Shown here piece by piece: positions 26,001-38,000 of a stretch of DNA of 64,000 nucleotides. Position numbers and translations under genes: made by a program. Below the pieces are notes generated by a model. The model ran no database searches. It worked only from the letters and a program-made list of their open reading frames with translations, and had not been told where the DNA came from. Positions within the stretch are counted from its first letter, which is position 1; each line of letters starts with the position of its first letter. The stretch is from Spirometra erinaceieuropaei (Eukaryota; Platyhelminthes; Cestoda; Diphyllobothriidea; Diphyllobothriidae), in assembly GCA_902702965.1 (NCBI GenBank), contig CACRXP010000088.1, forward strand, positions 790,427 to 854,426. The letters are read 5' to 3'.

Positions 26001-29000
26001 TTTAATGAAAATGGTTCAGATAAATTGTAAAATACAGTGAATCGATCAGCTATAAATATTTAAAACTGTAAATGGAACTTTGGTTTAAGGGCATGTTGGT
26101 TTGTCGTTGTCGTAGATTTTGCAAGAGGAAAATCCATCTTTAATTATTTTTATAATTTCCGCTAACGGATTTGACTAATTTAAATTTTAGCAACCGCAGT
26201 TTCCACGAAGCCCACTGGCAACGGTAAGCAAACGGTGGCATATTTGCATCCCCAACTGTTCCACACAAAGATAGTAGTCTGACAATACAGCTCCCTTTAG
26301 AATCAATTTAACCTCGAATTCCTTCTATGAAAACATGTCTGCCATATTGGCACATTATCCTTCTTTTAGAAGTGGAGGAAGTGGAGGGGGATGATGTGGA
26401 CTTTAGCAGTCCAAAATGTACGTCAACACTTCTGCAGCATCGCATATAATATCCCAATAGACTTAATTTGACACATTATTTTTGCTTCTTTTCATTTTAG
26501 GGACTAAAAAGAAGGAACTGCAGGACGTCTTCGATCATGCTTGCGAACGTGAGTTGGGAGTCCTGAGCTTGCCATAATGACCGCTACAAAGTAACTAATC
26601 TCGGCAGTTGTTATGGTCACGTATACAGGCAAATACGAATTCTAGGTCATTTCCTGGAACTTTGTCTAAAGAGAAAACAATTTATTTTTTAAAGTCAAAG
26701 AAGAGGTTCATTTTCTCTAATGACAGTGGTGGTTGTGTGTTCCAATACTTTCTGAGGAATGTTGTCATTGTACATCATATCTCTGAGGCTTCGAATAGTA
26801 CCCACAAAATTCTCGATCGGATCCATTTTAAGTGAAAAAACTCGTTGCCCGTTTGAAGCCGCTGTACGAAATGTTTCGAATCGGATTTAAACAGAAACCT
26901 CATTTCCGTCGCTTAGGCAGGCAGAAGGACATAAGTATATGTCTACAATATGCTTTCACTTTCTACGAATAAAACTCAATTCGGTAAACACCTTAAATTG
27001 TGTTCGAAGTATGGTGAGAAGGGAGCAATGCTGAGCCCAACCTCGACATACAATTCAGAAAATTACCTATGCCTAATACATAAGTAAGTATGCAGCGGTT
27101 GCTGGGGAAATGTGCAGCTAAAAATTATTTTTACTCAGTTCGATGCACACTTGTATACCTATACTAGCTTTAGCAGCGCGGATAATGTTTCAGTTGCTTT
27201 CATGGCACGTGGGGCATCTGACACAGAAACATTTGGTAGAGGGCCGCACTCAGTCGTCCCATCTGCCCTAACCTTCACTCACGAGCCCCGCTAAAAACCG
27301 CACAGGTGTTTTCTTCCCCCTACCATTGCTAATGTACTCGATCGGAACCGACAGGACAGCGAGCGCGTGGCTCATTGGTTGAGGCGATGGACTTCTAGCC
27401 AACAGATCACGATTTCGAGCCTCGGCGGTTACATACTTTGGGTTTAGGCATGGCTGGTTGGTGTTTTTTTCGGTAATGCTATACAACAACACTCGAATAT
27501 AAGTATGTGTATGAATAGCTGAGGTAGTGTGCATTCCGAGATAATATGATGAAGATAGAAGGCTCGTCGGAAAAAATCGAGTTGTACTCATGAATTTTCG
27601 AGCTGGTGACACCAACCCGTCGTCAGACGAAATAAACAGTGGAGAAAGTGAAGTGCTCAGAATAAATTTGTTGGCGTGACAGGGCAGCCATTGACAGGCA
27701 AGCAACTAATGCATGAATGGAGGTGGACAGACAATTAGGCGGGGAAGGCAAGGGGAACAGTTGCGACTCCCTGTGTTTGTATATGTATGTACGGTTTGAA
27801 TTAGGGAGGGGAATTATGGCTCTCCTACACAAGGCAATCGACTGTCAGTCTTCCTAATATTAATTTATTTTTTGGTTTTTTAAGACTTGCAGTATTGTGA
27901 CCTCTGATTGGGGCTTATAAGAAGCAGATAACTCCATATTGTAGACTACACCTGCGCTGCGGGCATGCTCAAATCACTAGAAAAAATAAAGGATGCCTAC
28001 CACACTCCAGAATGTGTTTTAATATTGCTTAGTCGAGTATCTCAAGGCGTCTTCGATTTGCAGGATGAAAGCAGACTAACCGCATTGAGGCCGTAGATTT
28101 TATACGTCTCAATTAGTACTCGTGCATGTTAAATACCATGAAAATGCCATGAGCCGCCTTCATTTGTTTACTTCTAGTGACAACAACCCCAAATCCAAAT
28201 ACTACGGAATCAGGTAAACGCGCTCTTGCAGCCTACTTACTGTTCGAACGGATCCTAGATTTTTTAAATGTGTCGAATATCCAATTTTTAATAAATTAGT
28301 CTGACGTCCGAGTGAGATAAAAAATGTTAGCATTCTTTTCTCTTATATTCTTACGAGTGTCTGTTTTTTAGAAGTTTTCGGCGCTTTACGTGAACGGATT
28401 TTACGATTCACGTTTTAAAACTGCATCCTTGAATACAGTGCATACGTTTTATGATAATACTTTGTTAGGAAAATTTAATAAGATATGCAAGCATATGTTT
28501 GTTTCATCTATGTAGGATTTGAACTTTTATTAAGAATAATTATAGGAGATATCGGGCCATACCCATAAAGAAATAAATAATCTTACAAACATATCTGATT
28601 GCCGGTCTAGTTTAAAGTATAGCAAGCGTCCTTCGTAGATCCATGAAGGCTGTAGATCATAAAAGTATAGGTGGTTTTATTAAGCCAAAATATGGAACAC
28701 CTTTACAAAGCAGGTGAGCTTAGACCGGCTATGATTGATCTTGCTAATGAGTAGTGGACGAAGGCGAGTTCCTGCTCCTGGAAGACTTGCTCGGCAACCA
28801 GGCTGGACATTGGCGGACCCATCGGTGTTCCTTTAATCTGTTCGTATGTTCTGTCAGTGAGGGTAAAAAAAGGTTTGTTAGCAGAAAACCAAAGTTGCAG
28901 TAAAGGGTCGGGGGTTCCATGTTCAACCCTCCTCCAGCTGTTAACGAGTGCCGTAAACATCTAAGGCACCTACTGAAATCTGCCCATCAGAATTACAGAG

Positions 29001-32000
29001 CAAAAAATAGATGCTCTATAGGATGGAAAGTAATTCCGTTCTTAATAGACTAACTGTTTAACAGAATTGTATTGGTACGATCGCATAGACAACACACAGT
29101 TAGCCAAACGAAATGCAGAACAGATTCAAGCTGTCAATGCCGTTGGTAATCAAGAGCTTTCCTCTACTTTGTCGGTCTTCTTGAAACCCCAATTACGACG
29201 ATGACACCAACAGAATCAACAGTCACAGAAGAAACAGTAGGATCGACAACAACAAATACTACGAGGACTACGGGTATGTATTTAATTTCCCGCGCTTTAA
29301 CCGAGACTGACTTCCTGCTGCTCGGCCGCATTTCCCAGATTGCGGCAACTACATGTGAGATATCACGTCCACAAAATACAGAAGGTTGCTTGTTTGTAAA
29401 TGAGCCCTGGTTTTGCAGGAATAAACTAACACGTTGCCTTCAGCCGCAGAGAAGACTACAGCCAACGAACGACGTGCAGAAACACTAGTTAAATGGATCA
29501 CGTTGTTTATCTTGCTAAGTACTACAAGTGTTAATGCACACTCAGAAATGAGTAATTGTGTGCCTATCTATTTATGGACAGTTCATGTGGAAAATGGAAT
29601 AATGTACACATTTGTGAAATTTGACAAACGAGAATTCTTTATCGTAACACTTGTCACCGGCATGAGCATCGATACATCTTGTTTGCTCAGCTGTTTGAAA
29701 CACTGATATTTCTCTGATTTCATCGCAGAGGTTGAAATGAGGTTCTAATGCGTCGCATAATCCTGTCGACTAAGGACTTATGAGACATAACTATAAATTC
29801 ATGGATTATTGCAAGATGTGACACTTAAAGGGCGGATGAAAATTATGCGTCAAAATTTATAAAAATCGACCATAATTTTAACACGCAGTTTTGACCCAAA
29901 GAGACTACATAAATAGAGTTGTGGAGCTCGTCAGCACAGATTGCAATCCCATGTCAATTTCTGCAGTAAAAAGCTCGGCCTCCCACAAATCCCTCTGCAT
30001 CATAGGAATGCCCATATTGATCAGTTACTAAGAGGACTTCCGGTGATAATCACAACTTAGATGACTGGCGCAAATGTCAGATATCTTTGTGATGTTAAAC
30101 ACTCGCAAAGACGGACATCTACGTGTACATATGCACAAATGCACATATGTAACCGTTCATAATGCAGAACTGATTCAAGCTCTCAATGCCGTTGGTAATC
30201 AAGAGCTTTTTGCTCCTTTGACCTTCATGAATCCTCAATTACGACGATGACACTAACATAATCAACAGTCACAATAGAAACAGTGGGATCGACGACAACA
30301 ATTACTACCGAGACAACGGATATGTGTTTCGTATTCCGCGCTTTGACCATCTAGGCGGTCTTCGTTGCCCAATGCACAAAGATAACTGACATCCTAGCGC
30401 ACGAACGCATTTGCGGACAAGTGTTTTTCTAGATTGTGGCAAATTGTGTTGGGTGTCCAAATCAACGAATGCCAGGAGGCTGTTTGTTTATAAATAAGCA
30501 ACGGTTTTTTTCACAATCAGATTATTATATTGGAGGACATTGCATTCAACCTTGGATACGACTACAGCCAACGAACGACGCGGCCGACACTATTTAAATG
30601 TATCCCGTTGTCGTCAAGCACTCATAACGTTGGTCATCCCACTAAGTACTTCAAGTTGTAGTGGATCTACAGAAATGAGTAATTTTTTACATATCAATTT
30701 ATGAGCAGTTTTTGTGCGGTATCGAATATTCTGCGTAATTTCGCTGCGTGAAAAGTGAAACTGCTTAATCGCGTCCATCGTCGTTAGAATTAGTATCGTT
30801 ATATTTGATTTTACCTGCTGTTTTAAGCACTGACATTTTTCTGATTTTATCGCAAAGTTTAAAATGCGAATGTAACACGCCACATGATCTTGTCTGTCAC
30901 AGATTAATGAAACCTAGTTATAAGATGGTCGATTAGTGCAAAATATGGTATTTACTGAAAGTCGAAATAAAATTTTGATAAATGTATCAGTGAAAAGTTT
31001 GCGTAAATGTTTATTAAAAAATTAATCAAAATTGTAACAGGCAGTTTTAACCCAAATGGCTACCTAAGTAGAGTCGTAAAATTTATCAGCTCAAAATGCA
31101 ACCCCGAGTTAACTTCTGCAGAGGTGCATCACAGCAAATGATTCGACCTCCTCATAAATTCCTCTGAATTATAGAAGTATCAAAAAGTTATAATCACTAT
31201 GGAAACGTCCGATGATAACCACTACTCTGATGTCTGCCACGTACCTCAAGCATATTTTCAACGTTAAACTCTCCCTGAGATGGACATCGACGTGTAAATA
31301 TTCACACGTTTAGTACCTGATAAAATATTTTGACTCATTTTGTACTTCAGCCTTTTCCAGCACCACAAAGTCGACAGATGACGGTAAGCACAGACGACGT
31401 AATTGAATCAGTTACTGTCAAATGCATGCACTGTCCGCTAAAAAGTCACTGCATGAGTATATGTCAAGTTCAGATTTGCTTTGTAAAACATTTTTGCTAT
31501 ATCAGCAACTGATATGCCTTTTAGAGGAGGAAGAAGAGGAGGAGAGTGATGTGGACTTCAACGATTCGAAATGTATGTCGTCACTTTCATTAAACCTAAA
31601 ATACCATCTGAATTAACTGATATTCATACATGTTTTAATATTCTCTTAATTTAGGGCAAAAGAAGATGGAGCTGGAGGAAATATTCGACCAAGTTTGCGA
31701 ATGTACGTTTCACTCCCTGAGCCATCCTTTGATGTCCTGTATGATCGCAATAATTGCCCTCAAGTATTGTAACTTGATATTGGGAAAAAATAACTGCAGG
31801 TCAACTTAGACGAATTTGCCAGTGAGCCAAATAAAGGATGCCTACCGTCACCATTGTCACCATGTCCTCCTTCCTGAAGGTGTTTGTATATTATAAAGTC
31901 TTATATCTCAGGGCGTCTTCGATTTGCGACATTAAAGCTGACTGACCACACTGGCGTCGTGAATTCTTTACGTCCCCCTTAATATGCGTGCATGTTAAAT

Positions 32001-35000
32001 ACCAAGCAAATGCCATGAGCCACCTTCATTTGCCATACTTTTAGTGACGACGACTCCAAATCCCAATACTACGGAATCAGGTAAACCCGCTTTTGCAGCC
32101 TGCTTACCGTTTAAGCCTGGAAATGTGCGATCTGATTCTAGATTTATATTCAAATGTCGCGAATGAAAACACCTCCCCGGCAGAATTCCAAATTTTCCAT
32201 AGAGTGGTTTGGCAATAAGCGATCTATTAAGTTGAAAAATATGCCAAATTTTCCCGCCATTATGCTCTTACCAGTGTTCATTTTTAGACGTTTTCAGGGC
32301 TTTACGCGAACGTATTTCACAATACGCGTTTGAAGATTGCGTTTTATATGCAAAATATGTGTTTGAAAATAGCAGTTTGTTACGATAATGTATTGAGGCA
32401 TGCAAATATTCATTAAGTTTTCTGTATATAAGATTTGAAATATGGGCTGGATCGCAGTTGGTAGTCAGGACCCGTATTACAGGTGGCGGGGGTTTGTTTA
32501 CTGAGGCTGTTTTGGGGCTCCATAATGGCATCTGATCCATTTGACTTCCGTTTTACGTTTGAGGTAAGGAATAGGGTATCGGTTAATGGTTTCCGATTTT
32601 CGGGTTACGGTTAGGGTTTGAGCGTACAATTACGTTTCAGTATTACGGTTAGATTTTCAGTTACGGCTATGTCTAAGAGCTACGTTTACGATTTCGATTA
32701 GGGTTAGGGCTGTCGTTGCGGTTGACGATTGACGTTTAAGGTTAGGGTTAAGGTCGCCGTCCGCATCCCCATTCCTGGCTACCATATGCGATCTAGCCGA
32801 AATATCATCCAGGGAGGAAAAGCAGCTAGTACACTAAGATGTCAATGAGGAGGAGGAACATCAGTGGTATTCAGCCTTATCCCTAAGGAGATAAAAGGTC
32901 ACACGCATATCTGATTGTCAATTTAGATGTAATTATAGCAAGAATCCTTCCGGGCTCTATGAAAACCCTCGGCCATGAATGAAAAGGCGACTTTATCAAG
33001 CCAAAATGAGGAACATCTTTGCACAGAAAACGTGGCTAGACTGCCCTTGGTCAACCTCTTTCCCAAATAGACAATCTCATGTTTAACCCTCATTTGACTG
33101 GTAACGAGTGTTATTAACATCTGCACCTGACCGAGAAAAAATATCTAACCAATAAAGGTATATACTCTTTGTAGGATGGAAAGAAAATCCATTTTTGATA
33201 GATTTTATTATTTGGAAAAATTCCAATTATGCGGTCAGCTAGACAGTACATATACAACCGGTCGAACTGCAGAACAGATTCAAACTATCAGTGTTGTTGG
33301 TAATCAAGAACTTTCCTCTGCTTTGTCGCTCTTCATGAATCCTGACACCAACAGAATCAACAGTCACAGAAGAAACGGTAGGATGGACGACAACAAATAC
33401 TACGAAAACAACGGGTATGTGTTTCATTTCCCGCACTCTGACCAAGACTGACCTCCTCGTGCTCGGCCGCATTTTCCAGATTGAGGCAAACTGCATGTGG
33501 GATTTACATCCACAAAATGCAGAAGGTTGTTTGCTTGTAAATGAGCGATGCTTTTTCAGGATTAGACTAACACATTGCCTCCAGCCGCCGACAAGACTAC
33601 AGTCAACGCACGACGTGCACGGCATTATTTCAATGTATCAAGGCATCTAAAGGCTTTGTTTATGCTATCAAGTACTACGAGTGTTAATGCACTCACAGAA
33701 ATGAGTAATTACGTGTCTATCTATTTATGGACAGTTTGTGTGAGATATGGAATAATGTACAAATTTGCGAAATTTGAAAATGAGAATTCTTTATCGTAAC
33801 ATTTGTCACCGGCATGAACATCGTTACGTTTTCTTTGCTCAGTTTTTTTAAACAGTGGCATCCCTGATTTCATCGCAGAGATTGAAATGAGATTTTAATG
33901 CGTTGCATGATCTTGTCAACTAAGGACCTATGAGGCATAACTATAAATTTATGGATTATTGTAAGATGTGACATTTAAAGGGAGGATGGAACGTTTGCAA
34001 CAAAATCTATAAAACTGTTTGATCAGGAGTGGGCGCACATCGATCTATTGATTATACATAGCAAAGAAACTCTGTATTGGTGGCAAAGGTCACAAACAGG
34101 CAAACAATTACCAGGCCTAAGTCGGCCAAGTCATAATAGCAGCAAGGAGGGACGACAGAGAATGCGGGTAGATTGATACAGTACTGTTTTGGGCTTATTT
34201 TGCCTTCATTCAGCCAATCATAACCCTGACCACCAGCAGCTGAGACCAGAAACACAAACACGCGCACAGACGCACTTGGCGCAGTTGGTCCAGCACTGGG
34301 GTCTGACAGTTCGACCATCGATTTCGATGATGTCCACCGTGTGCCCCACAGCAGGTTGGAGCAGGGACGGTGACTTGCGCAGGGGTTTATAGTGCCAGTA
34401 GACTTGCGCTGCATCTACCTACACTCTCTCCTCCTCCCCCGCCTGGGCCCGGTGTCAAGACAGAGTCAAGAAGACCGGAGACGAGGGAGGCCGCAGGTGG
34501 ATGGCTCGGACGGATCCTCACCTTGGCGTTCCACCATACCCCCTGGTCCACACAACAATAACCAGGATTTCAACCAACACAACAGAGATTTGGCGGCTGG
34601 CACGGCCGAAGCCGCACCTAGGCGTGCCGCCACTGGGGTCTACCAGATGGGTCATAGGCACTTCATCGAACCGAAGTTCATCAGTGTCTTGCCACCTCCT
34701 CGCTGCTATTATGACTTGGCCGAAATTGACCTGGTAATTGGTTGCCCGTTCGAGACCTTTGCCACCCATACGGAACTTGTTTGCTTCGTAAAGGCAATTG
34801 ATCGGTGTGCGCCCATTCCTTATTGAATAAATGCCCGATCTGCAGCGACAGAGAATGACAGGTGGCGAGCCACTGATGAACTTCGGTTCGATGAAGTGCC
34901 TATGACCCATCTGGTAGATCCCAGTGGTGGACCAACTGCGCCAGGTACGTCTGTGCGCGTGTTTGTGTTTCTGGTTCCATCTGCTGGTCAGGGTTATGAT

Positions 35001-38000
35001 TGGCTGAATGAAGGCAAAATAAGCCCAAAACAGTACTGTATCAATCTACCCACATTCTCCGTCATCCCTCCTTGCTGTTTTAAAACTTTGCTATAAATCT
35101 AACACGATCTTTTGACGCAAAGTGACTACTTAAGTAGGGTTGTGGAACTCATCAGCACAGAATGCAATCGCACGTCAATACCCCTAGAGATGCATTACAG
35201 AAAATAACTCGTCCTCCCCGCAAATCCCTCTGCATTATAGGAATGCCAATAACGTTTAGTTACTAAGAGGACTTCCGGTGATACTCACGACGTAGATGAC
35301 TGCCGCATATCTTAGATATCTTTTGATTTTAAGCACTCGCAAGAACGGGCATCTACGTGTGCATATGCACAAATGCAGTACCTAATAAAAACTTCTGAAT
35401 AATTTTGCATTTCAGCAACTTCTAGCACCACAAAATCGACCGACGACGGTAAGCACAATGAACGTAGTTGAATCGGTTATCGTCACACTCACATATTATT
35501 TGCCAAATCGTTCTCTGTAAACTTGCTTCGAACTTGGGTCCGCTTTATAAAACTCGTCTGCTAAACCAGCAACTGATCCACCTTTTAGAGGAGGAAGTAG
35601 AGGAGGAGAGTGATGAAGACTTTACGAATGAGAAATGTATGTTGACATTTTCGATTAACTTAATATGCTATCTAATTCAGCTTATGTTCATAAGTGTCTT
35701 CATATTCTCCTAATTTAGGGAAAAAGAAGATGGAGTTGGAGGATGTTTTCAACTACGTTTGTGAACGTATGTTGACCTCTCTGACTTTGCTTTCACGTCC
35801 CACATTAACGCATTAATTGTTTTCATATCTCGTACCCTTGATATGAAGAAACAGCTGTAGGCCAAAGTAGACAAATTTTATTAATGAGACCAAATCGCGC
35901 TTATTTTTTTCTGGTTGAGTCGTAAGTGTGGTTACCTTAGCAGCAATAATTTGTCCATGTGAGGATTCTCAATAAACATTACAGTGTATGCTATTCAGAA
36001 AATATTCCTTTTATCCCCACTAAGACCGATAAGTAGTCGCGTTTTATGCAAGCACCCGAATTCAATTACTATGCAGTGCGTGCTTACACTACGTAAGCAG
36101 GTAGAACAAACCAGAAAAATGCACAGTGTCCAAATTAACAGAGGACAGTGAAATTTACAAGGTGCCTGAGCGACATCTGGTTATTGTAGCCTCAAAATAG
36201 ACCACGACGTTTAAATTCAACCTTAAATTAAAAAATTATTTTATATATTGGGAAACTTAAAAATGCTACAACCTGTGGAGCTTCGGTACCTCAGGATTTC
36301 TGGTTTATTTAACGTAGAAATTTTAAATAGGATTCTGCGACCCCTTACTATATGTTTAAACATCTGCAAGAGTAATCACTGCAAAGACCGATAAAAACAT
36401 ATCTGAAGATATTTTGGTCCACATTGAAATATTGGCTACTTTCATTGTGTAGTTAATAAATAAATAACCCCATGACATGTCAAGGGTCTTGAAAGGTTTT
36501 TCGTGTAGACATTTGAAAGGGAAATTTAGTTGGAGCTATTGAGCCTGTCTGTTTTTGGTGTAACTGATCGGATTTCCCGTTTTATAATGTTTAATGCTTG
36601 CTGTTCTGCTGTTTTTATTATCAACGCACATATGTAGTTTGATGTGAATTTTTCCACTAGTATTTGGGCAACTATACTGACTTCTTTAGGAGTCCCTGTG
36701 CCTGATCAGATGCTTGCTATCGACCTTAAACAGATTGTTCTGCTTTGTTCCAGGTACAACGACACCAGAGCCAAACACAACGGAGACCGGTAAACGGGGT
36801 TTTATTAGAAATAATGACCACAGGATTGTTTTAACATGCGTGCTGTTAAACTTTCATGCAAATCGTCATCGTAGATCATCGGCATTAGCCTGATTTTTGG
36901 GGTTTATACAAGATAAAAATTGCCCGCATTTAACAGTTCACATAGCCATACTATTATGATTTATATGAACATCGCAGAGATTTAAATGCGATTGTAATGC
37001 GTCGCATAATCTTGTCGACTTAAGACCTGTGAGACATAACTATAAATTTATAGATTATTGAAACATGTGACAGTTAAAGGGAGGATGGGACGTATGCACC
37101 AAAATCTATAAAACTGTTCGATCAGGTGTGGGCGCACAGCGATCTGTTGACTATACATAGCAAAGAAGCTCTGTATGAGTGGCAAAGGTCACAAACAGGC
37201 AAACAATTACCAGGTCGAAGTCGGCCAAGTCATAATAGCAGCAAGGAGGAACGAGAGAGAATGTGGGTAGATTGATACAGTGCCGTTTCGGGCTTATTCT
37301 GCCTTCATTCAGTCAATCATAACCCTGACCAGCAGCTGGGACCAGAAACACAAACATGCGCACAGACGCACCTGGCGCAGTTGGTCCAGCACTGGGGTCT
37401 ACCAGATGGGTCATAGGCACTTCATCGAACCGAAGTTCATCAGTGTCTTGCCAGCTCTTCGCTGCCATTATGACTTGGCCGACTTCGACCTGGCAATTTG
37501 TTGCCTGTTCGTGACCTTTGCCACCCATACGGAGCTTTTTTGTTTCGAAAAGCCAATAAATCGGTGTGCGCCCATTCCTGATTGAATAAATGCCCGATCT
37601 GCAGCGACAGAGAATGACAGGTGGCGAGCCACTGATGAACTTCGATTCGATGAAGTGCCTATGACCCATCTGGTAGAACCCAGTGGTGGACCAACTGCGC
37701 CAGGTACCTCTGTGCGCGTGATTGTGTTTCTGGTCCCAGCTGCTGGTGGTCAGGGTTATGATTGGCTGAATTAAGGCAAAATAAGCCCAACACAGTACTG
37801 TATCAATCTACCCACATTCTCCGTCGTCCCTCCTTGCTGTTTTAAAACTTTACTATAAATCTAACACGATCTTTTGACTCAAAGTGACTACCTAAGTAGG
37901 GTTGTGGAACTCATCAGCACAGAATGCAATCGCACGTCAATACCCCTAGAGATGCATTACAGAAAATAACTCGTCCTCCCCTCAAATCCCTCTGCATTAT

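Noticed and set aside
29434..29706. Frame starting in exon F3 with a hydrophobic signal-like stretch
   Set aside because: It runs into intron and the paralogous frame at 33575-33799 keeps only partial similarity, explained by DNA duplication.
30320..30326. AT-AC (U12-type) donor ATATGTG after E3'
   Set aside because: It lacks the ATATCCTT consensus and the acceptor of the exon is also lost.
34052..35096. Cluster of long overlapping frames on both strands
   Set aside because: They mirror each other because the DNA is an inverted repeat; no codon bias or family motif.
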